Positions 1-6,662 of a DNA stretch of 10,547 nt are shown piece after piece. The notes under the pieces were generated by a model. The model saw only the letters and a list, made by a program, of their open reading frames with translations, had not been told where the DNA came from and did no database searches. Source of the stretch: Luminiphilus sp. (GTDB lineage: Bacteria > Pseudomonadota > Gammaproteobacteria > Pseudomonadales > Halieaceae); the NCBI GenBank assembly GCA_029251065.1, contig JAQXEB010000080.1, positions 1-10,547 on the forward strand, read 5' to 3'. Within the stretch, counting starts at the first letter, position 1; each line of letters begins with the position of its first letter. The position numbers and the translations under genes were made by a program.

Positions 1-8
1 AAAGAGCG

Positions 9-578
9 CTAAAAATGCGTCATGAAGTCAGCCGGGTCAAGCGCCGGAAGCTTTTTTGATGGCCCTTCTCTCGTTCCGAGGTACAAAAAGCCAATGACTT
101 CGTCTTGCACACCGCCGCCAAGTGCAGCGACCACACTCGGATCAGTGGCGTAGACACCGGTTCGCCACATCGAGCCGAAACCCAACGCGTTTGAGGCCAG
201 CGACATGGCGTAGGCCGCTGCAGCCGCAGAACCAATTTGCTCATTACGTTCGACCTTCGCGTGCTCCTTGTACTGAAGCATGACCGCTATAATTGTCGGT
301 GCCCGCTCTGGTGCCTTTAACGCTTTAGCCAATTGGGCCTCATCGGTGATACCACGAAGTCGTAAACTGTGCTGAAGTACGGTCCCCAGATGTTCCCGTC
401 GATCACCTTCGATGACAACAAAATGCCAAGGTCGCAGTAATCCATGATCAGGCGCTCGCATGCCTGCACGAACAATTTCAGTAATTTGATCCGGCGCAGG
501 ACCAGGTCCGCCCAATGCGCTGTGAGAAACGCGGTCGGTCAGCAGCTCCAGGAGAGAATTCACATCGGTGCTTATCAT
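9..578 (-). CDS. YdjA-like nitroreductase family oxidoreductase
   Basis: A 189-residue single-domain flavoprotein of the nitroreductase superfamily, YdjA-like branch (these small members are usually about 180-190 residues). It should be a cytoplasmic FMN-dependent NAD(P)H oxidoreductase; its physiological substrate is unknown. Visible marks are the FMN/substrate segment RAPDHGLLRPWHF (residues 41-53), a helix of small residues (EQIGSAAAAAYAMSLAS, 113-129), GFGSMWRTG (133-141) and the C-terminal strand FLYLGTREG (164-172). The ATG at 578 is supported by an upstream AGGACAGG about 9 bases away. It begins only 24 bases after the fabY stop and is probably co-transcribed with it. The stop lies just inside the window edge, so the gene is complete. 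The family call is firm; the substrate and the link to fatty-acid synthesis are not. Confidence 0.9.
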   Translation of the reverse strand: MISTDVNSLLELLTDRVSHSALGGPGPAPDQITEIVRAGMRAPDHGLLRPWHFVVIEGDRREHLGTVLQHSLRLRGITDEAQLAKALKAPERAPTIIAVMLQYKEHAKVERNEQIGSAAAAAYAMSLASNALGFGSMWRTGVYATDPSVVAALGGGVQDEVIGFLYLGTREGPSKKLPALDPADFMTHF

Positions 579-602
579 CTAAAGTTACCTGTCCTAAAAT
601 TG

Positions 603-2405
603 TTAAGTATCGAGCTGCCATTTATCCGGCATCAGTCTCGTCTGCGTATCAATACTGACATCACCCAGCGTCAACATACCCTCCACTGCCTTTATATCGT
701 CGTCATCGAGCACACCGTCGTTGAAACGATACAACGGTTGCCAGTCCCCTGCTAACCGCGCCGACTCAATATCCATACGTTCTTTCTGGGTACGCTCATG
801 ACGTTCGCGCCAAGCCTCGATCGCGCGGGCGCCATGTAAACCTTTGAGAACAGCGTGAGACGTGTCGGGACTCAAAACGGTCGCAGTCGCATTGTTCCCC
901 CCAAAGCCCTTACTGTTCACCAGCGAGTAAGCACAGCGATCCGTAGGCGTGTTGTCCAGTAAAAAGCTCAATCGGTCCGTGTGTACATCGGGTGCAAGAC
1001 TGGGAATGGTTCCGATACCCGGAATCCACTGAGACTCCCAGATGCCCAACAGGGCAGACAGCTGATCACCCGCTGCCGCGCCCAACGAATGTCCCGTGTG
1101 GCCTTTAACCGCAGCCACACGCCAGTCATCAACACCTAATGCCTGAGCGACGGTACTCATTATCGCCGACTCTGTCGTTCTGTTCTGAGGGGTACCCGTC
1201 CCGTGAGCCATCACAAGTCCTTCTGACCGAAACGATTTCTCTCCGACAATGTCGCGAGCCGCTTGTGCAGCACGGGCCATGGTCAGGTAATTGCCCGGAC
1301 CTGGTCCAGGAATCGACTTCTTCGGACCGTCCGCATGCACCGATACAAAAGGGACAGCACCTAAGATTGGCGCGCCCTGCTCCAGTGCGAGCTCGTCATC
1401 CATGAGCACCAAAATTTGAGCTGATTCGGCAATAACAAAACCACAGTTCACTCCAAACGGGCGGCAAGCTGACCCATGATGTATTGCCTCGTCATCATTG
1501 AGCCCCTGCAGCGCTCGCAGTCCTTTGTCAGTCGCCAATGCCCCCATTGCCACGTAGCCATCCATCAGTGATGGAAGAATGGGCGCCTCAGCGGCTCCGA
1601 CGACCGCGACTCGCGCGCGGCCCGAGCGAATATCTTCAACACCCCGTTGTAAGTTGTATAAAAAAGTCGCACAGGCCCCCAGCGCTGGCCCAGTATGACC
1701 TAGCGACTTCAACACATACGCGTTTAGGAAATCACCCGGCATTTCTGCAAAACCCAACGGGCAATGCTTTGACGTCACACGTTCCCCACGAAGCGATGCC
1801 GTCAGCATCCCACCGGTTGCTGCGTCGTCGAGCTGCCCCATGGAACTCGACACATAAACGCTGACCGCATCAGGCGCCAGGTTTGCAGTGAGCTGGTCCC
1901 AATCAATCCCTAAGTCGGCAAGCGCATCGGACATGGCGAAAATAGACATTTGCAGACCACGCGGATGATTCCGAGACGTGTAAAGTGCGGCGGGGTCAAA
2001 GCCTGCGGGCAACTGACCCGCAACACTCACCTCAAAGGGGCGCTCTGAGGCCACTAAAATCGTTTCGCCCGACGACAGCCCACGAAGGCTATCGGTCGAG
2101 CGTGATGTCGCAAAGCCATCGGGACTTAAATTAACGACCCCGTGAACGTCATCGACGAGAAACCGAAGGTTCGTAGGGATCGCCGCCGGGTCAAAATAGT
2201 CTCGGCCAATCTTGCGCACTAAGGTCCCAGCAAGAACGTCATCTCCCTCTGAAGCGTCCATCATGCTCGCTAGTGCAGCCAATGTTTTTTGCTGTTCCAA
2301 GCGCCCAAGCGCGTCAAACACCAATCGATTATGGGCGTGTCGATGGGATGTTCTCCCCGCCGTATTCACACCACCAGAAGCAACAATCACAGGCAACTTC
2401 GCCAT
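603..2405 (-). CDS. fabY: FabY-type beta-ketoacyl-ACP synthase
   Basis: A large ketosynthase of 600 residues, much longer than FabB/FabF (about 410). It resembles Pseudomonas aeruginosa FabY (PA5174, roughly 630 residues), which condenses acetyl-CoA with malonyl-ACP to start type II fatty acid synthesis. The N-terminus MAKLPVIVASGGVNTAGR is typical of that group as I recall it. The thiolase-fold catalytic triad is intact: Cys245 in GACATF, His401 in MAHGTGTPQN, and His439 in KGHTGHSLG with the preceding Lys434. The C-terminal strand motif NSKGFGGNNA follows at 497-506. I chose the ATG at 2405. The frame is open back to a TTG at 2453, but that TTG has no good ribosome site, lies in a likely -35 box, and adds residues the family does not show. 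It is divergent from the GlxA-like regulator and leads into the YdjA-like gene. An unrelated long KAS paralogue is possible but less likely. Confidence 0.85.
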   Translation of the reverse strand: MAKLPVIVASGGVNTAGRTSHRHAHNRLVFDALGRLEQQKTLAALASMMDASEGDDVLAGTLVRKIGRDYFDPAAIPTNLRFLVDDVHGVVNLSPDGFATSRSTDSLRGLSSGETILVASERPFEVSVAGQLPAGFDPAALYTSRNHPRGLQMSIFAMSDALADLGIDWDQLTANLAPDAVSVYVSSSMGQLDDAATGGMLTASLRGERVTSKHCPLGFAEMPGDFLNAYVLKSLGHTGPALGACATFLYNLQRGVEDIRSGRARVAVVGAAEAPILPSLMDGYVAMGALATDKGLRALQGLNDDEAIHHGSACRPFGVNCGFVIAESAQILVLMDDELALEQGAPILGAVPFVSVHADGPKKSIPGPGPGNYLTMARAAQAARDIVGEKSFRSEGLVMAHGTGTPQNRTTESAIMSTVAQALGVDDWRVAAVKGHTGHSLGAAAGDQLSALLGIWESQWIPGIGTIPSLAPDVHTDRLSFLLDNTPTDRCAYSLVNSKGFGGNNATATVLSPDTSHAVLKGLHGARAIEAWRERHERTQKERMDIESARLAGDWQPLYRFNDGVLDDDDIKAVEGMLTLGDVSIDTQTRLMPDKWQLDT

Positions 2406-2423
2406 GTTTTTTATACCGTTAAC

Positions 2424-2453
2424 ATTACAGATGTCTCTGGATTGTAGATTCAA
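2424..2453 (-). promoter_or_regulatory. Possible sigma-70 promoter for fabY
   Basis: Read on the minus strand, TTGAAT (2453-2448) is followed after 18 bases by TGTAAT (2429-2424), a 4/6 match to the -35 box and a 5/6 match to the -10 box. Initiation would fall a few bases downstream, giving a very short leader before the ATG at 2405. This supports that ATG over the upstream TTG, which would be part of the -35 element. The spacing is slightly long, and this is a by-eye match only. The 83-base divergent gap also has to hold the regulator's promoter, for which I see no convincing boxes. Confidence 0.4.
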
Positions 2454-2488
2454 GGCGCGCTAGCATTTGTATTTTTAAGACGTGCATC

Positions 2489-3493
2489 ATGAAAAAACAG
2501 ACGGAAAAAATTCGCATCCCGAAAATTGGGGCGTTGATTCACGACTTCGCGCTCGCAAGCTCCGTCACGCTGCCGATGGAACTCGCCATGGCTGCCGCGC
2601 AAGTGACCGGACACAGTGTCGGATCACAAGGCGCCGTGCTCCTCCTGTCCCCAGACGGTGGCACAGTGACGACCAGCGGCGGCTTAACCATTAACACCCA
2701 AAGCATCGATGAGGCCGGGCAGTTGGATCTGCTCGTGATTGCCGCGGTCTGGCGAGACCCTCGACGCGTTCTCGTCCGACACCCCTCTTTGGTCCCCTTT
2801 ATTAAAAAAACAATTAAACAGGGAGCCGCTGTCGCGGCTGTCGGGACCGGTAGTTTTCTTCTCGCCGAAACGGGTTTACTCAACAACAGGCCTGCGACAA
2901 CGCACTGGTTTTGGTTCGACGAATTTGCATCGCGCTACCCCAAGGTCGACCTGCGGCGTGACCAACTCATTGTTCAGTCAGACAACCTCTACTGCGCGGG
3001 CAGCGTTAACTCAATCAGCGATCTACTGGTTTACCTCATGGGGAAGTTTTACAACGCGGAAGTCGCTCGACACGTCGAGAATCAATTTTCGCCAGAAATC
3101 CGTCGACGCTTCAAGTCAACCCCTTTGGGCTCTCACGTACTCCAAGAACACCGCGATGAAGTGGTCTTGGATCTTCAGTTGTTCATGCAGGAAAAGCTCG
3201 CCAGCCCACTGTCTATGTCCAGTATCGCTCAACAGTTTCAGTTGTCAGAGCGAACGCTGACACGTCGTTTTCAACGCGCCGTGGGCACATCACCCTGGCA
3301 GTACCTACTGAACCTACGACTGTCAGAGGCCGAATCGCTGCTAAGGACAACTAATCTATCGATCACGGAAATCGCCGCTGAGGTGGGTGTCAGCGACTCT
3401 GCGCACTTCGCACGGCAGTTTAAGAAATCAAACCGCTTAAGCCCCTCGGAATATCGCAAAGCTGTGCGAGGAAAAGTCTTTTCAACGATTTGA
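2489..3493 (+). CDS. GlxA-family (DJ-1/PfpI plus AraC HTH) transcriptional regulator
   Basis: A 334-residue transcription factor with an N-terminal DJ-1/PfpI-like sensor domain (about residues 11-190) and a C-terminal AraC/XylS double helix-turn-helix (about 222-325), the usual GlxA layout and length. The first HTH includes LSMSSIAQQFQLSERTLTRRF (begins at 241; recognition part SERTLTRRF). The second includes SITEIAAEVGVSDSAHF, followed by the signature LSPSEYRK (317-324). In the sensor domain the nucleophile elbow reads AVGTGSFLLAE, with Gly119 where DJ-1 enzymes and many GlxA proteins carry Cys, so it is presumably a ligand sensor and not an enzyme. The ATG at 2489 has a poor ribosome site but gives the full DJ-1 domain; the next Met (residue 30) would truncate it. 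It is divergent from fabY and 82 bases upstream of the thiolase on the same strand, so either may be its target. The ligand is unknown. Confidence 0.88.
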   Translation: MKKQTEKIRIPKIGALIHDFALASSVTLPMELAMAAAQVTGHSVGSQGAVLLLSPDGGTVTTSGGLTINTQSIDEAGQLDLLVIAAVWRDPRRVLVRHPSLVPFIKKTIKQGAAVAAVGTGSFLLAETGLLNNRPATTHWFWFDEFASRYPKVDLRRDQLIVQSDNLYCAGSVNSISDLLVYLMGKFYNAEVARHVENQFSPEIRRRFKSTPLGSHVLQEHRDEVVLDLQLFMQEKLASPLSMSSIAQQFQLSERTLTRRFQRAVGTSPWQYLLNLRLSEAESLLRTTNLSITEIAAEVGVSDSAHFARQFKKSNRLSPSEYRKAVRGKVFSTI

Positions 3494-3535
3494 GGACGAC
3501 TCTGCATTGTGACCCCACTTTGGCTGTGGCTTAAT

Positions 3536-3546
3536 CCCCCCCCCCC
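3536..3546. repeat. Homopolymeric C tract (11 C) before the thiolase
   Basis: An uninterrupted run of eleven C bases lies in the 82-base gap between the GlxA-like regulator and the thiolase, 29 bases before the thiolase ATG. It directly follows a weak promoter-like pair (TTGTGA at 3507-3512, 17-base gap, CTTAAT at 3530-3535), so transcription could start within the tract. Long mononucleotide tracts are prone to slipped-strand length change and also to sequencing error. The run is directly visible; any regulatory role is conjecture. Confidence 0.9.
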
Positions 3547-3575
3547 ACAATGATTTGAGAACAACGAGGAAAGCC

Positions 3576-4754
3576 ATGTCAGAGGCAATTTACATTGTAG
3601 GCGGTGCCCGAACGCCCATGGGCGGACTCATGGGTGACCTGGCGGCTGTTCCTGCCACCGATCTCGGTAGCACGGCCATCCGCGCCGCCGTAGAACGTGC
3701 AAGCGTCAGCGCTACATCGGTCGACGAGGTCTTTATGGGGTGCGTCCTTCCCGCCGGACTAAAGCAGTGTCCTGCCCGCCAAGCGGCGCGAAATGCCGGA
3801 CTCCCAGACAACGTCGGCGCAGTGACGGTCAACAAAGCCTGCGGAAGCGGCATGCAAGCCACCATTTTCGGAATCGACAGCATTCGTGCCGGCACCAACA
3901 GGGTTGCAGTCACCGGTGGGCTCGAAAGCATGTCTAATGCGCCACACCTGATGCCCACAGGGCGTGCCGGTCAACGCCTTGGTCATACCAGCATTTACGA
4001 TCATATGTTCATAGACGGTCTCGAAGACGCCTACACAGGCGCTGCCATGGGAACGTTCGCGCAGAAGACCGCCGACGACCACGGGATTACCCGTGAAGCG
4101 ATGGATGCGTTCGCCATTCAAAGCCTCAGCCGAGCCAAGACGGCGATTGAGCAGGGTCTTCTGAAAGCCGAGACGGCGACCGTTGAAGTCAAAACGCGTC
4201 GAGAGACAATGAGCGTTGTCGACGATGAGCAACCGCATAAAGGACGCATCGACAAAATTCCAAGTCTTCGCGCAGCGTTTACAAAGGACGGCACCATCAC
4301 CGCAGCCAACGCAAGTTCGATTTCTGACGGTGCCAGTGCACTGGTTCTGGCAAGTGAGTCTGCTGTTCAAGAATTCGGCTTGAAGCCCATGGCCCGAATT
4401 ATTGCCCATGCGCGATCGAGTCGTGCTCCCGAAGAGTTCACGTTAGCCCCTGTCGATGCCATCTCGTCGCTGTTGAATAAAACCGGTTGGTCTACCGATG
4501 ACGTAGATCTCTGGGAGATTAATGAAGCATTTGCTATGGTCACCATGCTCGCGATGCAAGCACATGGACTGGATCACGGGAAAGTGAATGTTCATGGCGG
4601 CGCTTGTGCCCAAGGCCACCCTATTGGCTCAACAGGATCCAGAATCATCGTCACCCTTATGCATGCACTTCATCACTACGGCAAAGCGCGCGGTATTGCT
4701 GCACTTTGTATCGGGGGTGGAGAGGCAACCGCTGTTGCAATTGAGATGTGCTAA
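3576..4754 (+). CDS. Acetyl-CoA C-acetyltransferase (thiolase)
   Basis: A 392-residue thiolase with the catalytic set at the same numbering as the well-studied Zoogloea PhaA enzyme: acylated Cys89 in NKACGSGMQA, Asn316 in NEAFA, His348 in GGACAQGHPIG, and proton-shuttling Cys378 in CIGGGEA. The conserved LESMSNAPH segment (117-124) is also present. It should interconvert two acetyl-CoA with acetoacetyl-CoA, or thiolytically cleave 3-ketoacyl-CoA, in the cytoplasm. The exact length and residue match lean to the AtoB/PhaA type over FadA, but chain-length preference cannot be read here. The frame is open upstream to a TTG at 3555; the ATG at 3576 is preferred because GAGGA sits 5 bases before it and the protein then starts at the normal thiolase N-terminus. 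The downstream ribBX follows after 15 bases, indicating an operon. The only local oddity is Gln instead of the usual Leu before Gly-His in the His motif. Confidence 0.92.
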   Translation: MSEAIYIVGGARTPMGGLMGDLAAVPATDLGSTAIRAAVERASVSATSVDEVFMGCVLPAGLKQCPARQAARNAGLPDNVGAVTVNKACGSGMQATIFGIDSIRAGTNRVAVTGGLESMSNAPHLMPTGRAGQRLGHTSIYDHMFIDGLEDAYTGAAMGTFAQKTADDHGITREAMDAFAIQSLSRAKTAIEQGLLKAETATVEVKTRRETMSVVDDEQPHKGRIDKIPSLRAAFTKDGTITAANASSISDGASALVLASESAVQEFGLKPMARIIAHARSSRAPEEFTLAPVDAISSLLNKTGWSTDDVDLWEINEAFAMVTMLAMQAHGLDHGKVNVHGGACAQGHPIGSTGSRIIVTLMHALHHYGKARGIAALCIGGGEATAVAIEMC

Positions 4755-4769
4755 GCCAGGAGAAATAAC

Positions 4770-5876
4770 ATGGCGCTCGACACCGTCCCAGATATTTTGG
4801 ACGACATCCGTGAAGGTAAAATGGTCATCCTTATGGATGACGAAGACAGAGAAAACGAGGGAGACCTTGTTATTGCTGCCGAAAAAGTCACTCCGGAGAT
4901 CATTAATTTCTTTGCCAGTGAAGCTTGCGGACTGATCTGTATGCCGATTACGGCCGAGCGTGCGCGTCTGCTGCGCATTCCACTGATGGTTCGCGACAAT
5001 CGTTCACAGCACGAAACGAACTTTACTGTGTCGATCGATGCGACTCATGCGGTAGGCCCCGGCGTGAGCGCTAGTCAGCGTGCGCATACGATTTTAGAGG
5101 CTGTAAAGTCGGACGCAAAAGCGGCAGACATCTCGCAACCGGGGCATATTTTCCCCTTAGTCGCCAAGTCAGGCGGTGTTCTTCAGCGAGCGGGACATAC
5201 GGAGGCCGGCGTGGATCTCGCACGAATGGCAGGCTGCGAGCCGGCGGCTGTGATCGTTGAGATCATGAACGAGGACGGCACCATGGCCCGTAGGCCTGAG
5301 CTTGAGGTGTTTGCAAAAAAACACAATTTGCGCATCGGAACCATTGCGGATCTTATTGAGTATCGTGCTCTGCACGAACAGTCCGTGAAGTGTACGGGAG
5401 AATTTCCGATCGATACTCAGTGGGGCAAATTCACACTGACCACATTTGAAGACTTAGTCGATGGTCAAATTCAGTACGCGCTCCACCAGGGGGACCTTAC
5501 CGGACCGGATTTGCCGGTGCGAATTCAACCCATCAACACCCTGCGCGATGTTTTAGGCACGAAATTACCTCAGGGGTCTCAGGGCTGGTCCTACGAGTCG
5601 GCCATGGCGTTTATCGCCGAGCAAGGCCGGGGACTGGTCGTCATGCTGGGGGGTTGGGAATCACCGGAAGCCATTATGCGGAATATTGCAGAGCTCGCGG
5701 GCCAAGCGGAAGTCGAAGCGCCACCAAGAAACTACAGAGTCATCGGTACCGGGGCGCAAATTTTGAGACACCTAGGAGTCACCAACATGAACGTTATGTC
5801 GGCTCCTATTAAGTTTAATGCCATCTCCGGATTTCAGCTGGAGGTGTCGGGCTTCATACCTCGCCCACCTCAATAG
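4770..5876 (+). CDS. ribBX: RibBX: DHBP synthase with degenerate GTP cyclohydrolase II domain
   Basis: A 368-residue two-domain protein of the RibBA layout. Residues 1-205 form 3,4-dihydroxy-2-butanone-4-phosphate synthase, which makes the four-carbon precursor of riboflavin from ribulose 5-phosphate. It shows the acidic metal/substrate loop DEDRENEGD (24-32), Cys53 in CGLICMP, His143 in RAGHTEA and Glu164 in VIVEIMNEDGTMARRPE. Residues 209-368 align with GTP cyclohydrolase II (note GTGAQILRHLGV near 327-337) but contain no cysteine, so the three zinc ligands are gone, and the arginine-rich catalytic loop is absent. This matches the RibBX variant described as widespread in Proteobacteria, where the second domain is inactive. 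The loop normally reading TTGxSAxDR reads GPGVSASQR (96-104), an unusual change near the substrate site. The start has a strong AGGAGA at 4758-4763. It is co-transcribed with the thiolase and not in a visible rib cluster; no FMN riboswitch is apparent upstream. Confidence 0.88.
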   Translation: MALDTVPDILDDIREGKMVILMDDEDRENEGDLVIAAEKVTPEIINFFASEACGLICMPITAERARLLRIPLMVRDNRSQHETNFTVSIDATHAVGPGVSASQRAHTILEAVKSDAKAADISQPGHIFPLVAKSGGVLQRAGHTEAGVDLARMAGCEPAAVIVEIMNEDGTMARRPELEVFAKKHNLRIGTIADLIEYRALHEQSVKCTGEFPIDTQWGKFTLTTFEDLVDGQIQYALHQGDLTGPDLPVRIQPINTLRDVLGTKLPQGSQGWSYESAMAFIAEQGRGLVVMLGGWESPEAIMRNIAELAGQAEVEAPPRNYRVIGTGAQILRHLGVTNMNVMSAPIKFNAISGFQLEVSGFIPRPPQ

Positions 5877-5879
5877 CGG

Positions 5880-6554
5880 TTACTCGCTGTGAAACGTAAT
5901 CGCTGATTCCAGATCTGTCCGGTCCGTGACGACGTCGTTAATGGGTGTGTCGAGCGGATAGCCAAAAGACATGCCGAACATGAGCCGGTGCTCGTCGGGA
6001 ACCTCGATCACCTGCCGAATTTGTTTCGCCATGAATCCCAGGGCAGTTTGCGGACACGAGCCCAGTCCCTGTGCAGTCAGACCCAACATGACCGTTTGAG
6101 TAAACATGCCTAAATCGCAGGCTTCGCGTAGACCGAAGCCTTCTGGGAGCATAAAAAACGCGACTGCGGGTGCCTCGAAGAATCGAAAGTTTCCTAAAAA
6201 CCATTCCTGACGCTTTGCTTTCTCCTCACGAGGAATGGCCAATGCGTCATAAAGTGCTTTTGCCGCACCATATTGACGGTCTTTGTAAACACCTTCGTAA
6301 ACGCCGTCGTAGGGAAAGTCAGGCGCCACATCGCCTGAGGCAAACGCGGCAGGCAACGCTTCTCTTAAGGCCTCAAGTTTCGCACCCGTGACAATGTGAA
6401 CGAACCAAGGTTGGGTATTACAGTTACTCGGGGCTCGAAGCGCCGGCCCGAACACTTGGGCTATGGTTTCACGACTAACGGGGTCCGGCTTAAAAGACCG
6501 AATAGACCTGCGCTCGTTCACAATTTCTTGAAAAACCTTCCCCGCATCGCTCAT
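5880..6554 (-). CDS. Nitroreductase family protein (PnbA-like, FMN-dependent)
   Basis: A 224-residue nitroreductase-superfamily flavoprotein, longer than and distinct from the YdjA-like protein at the left end of the window. It should be a cytoplasmic dimer reducing nitro compounds, quinones or other acceptors with NAD(P)H through bound FMN. Motifs are RRSIRSF (15-21, FMN phosphate contacts), APSNCNTQPW (41-50), GLGSCPQTALG (163-173, FMN-binding loop) and the C-terminal FGMSFGYPLDTPIN (193-206). The ATG at 6554 gives the normal N-terminus, with a weak GGTGATG-like ribosome site. It converges on ribBX with only 3 bases between the two stops, so the pair share no promoter, and no terminator hairpin fits between them. 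The physiological substrate cannot be named from sequence. Confidence 0.9.
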   Translation of the reverse strand: MSDAGKVFQEIVNERRSIRSFKPDPVSRETIAQVFGPALRAPSNCNTQPWFVHIVTGAKLEALREALPAAFASGDVAPDFPYDGVYEGVYKDRQYGAAKALYDALAIPREEKAKRQEWFLGNFRFFEAPAVAFFMLPEGFGLREACDLGMFTQTVMLGLTAQGLGSCPQTALGFMAKQIRQVIEVPDEHRLMFGMSFGYPLDTPINDVVTDRTDLESAITFHSE

Positions 6555-6570
6555 TCACATCACCCAAAAC

Positions 6571-6584
6571 ACTAAACACTAAAC
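6571..6584. repeat. Short tandem repeat upstream of the nitroreductase
   Basis: Two perfect adjacent copies of ACTAAAC lie 17 bases upstream of the nitroreductase start, in the 108-base gap after the S41 peptidase gene. On the coding strand this reads GTTTAGT twice. It could be a direct-repeat protein site or chance; the rest of the gap shows no clear terminator. Confidence 0.5.
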
Positions 6585-6662
6585 AAATCGATACCCGAGG
6601 CTACACCGACTTTTCGACGCCGTGAATACCACGAATGCCTGAAGCATCACTAAAGACGAGCC

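Noticed and set aside
1538..1864. A 108-codon plus-strand frame inside fabY
   Set aside because: It is antisense to the ketosynthase core around the active-site Cys, is low in recognisable features and rich in Pro/Arg/His, as expected of a shadow frame.
2406..2453. A TTG start that would extend FabY by 16 residues
   Set aside because: The TTG overlaps a likely -35 box, lacks a ribosome binding site, and the extra residues precede the normal family N-terminus.
3555..3575. A TTG start seven codons upstream of the thiolase ATG
   Set aside because: The ATG at 3576 has a GAGGA site at good spacing and gives the exact 392-residue thiolase with canonical numbering.
3759..4409. A 216-codon open frame antisense to the thiolase
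   Set aside because: It lies wholly within a thiolase with all catalytic residues intact, has no recognisable domain, and is explained by the codon bias of the sense strand.
5397..5876. An active GTP cyclohydrolase II domain in the RibB protein
   Set aside because: The region has none of the zinc-binding cysteines and lacks the arginine catalytic loop, so only the fold appears to remain.
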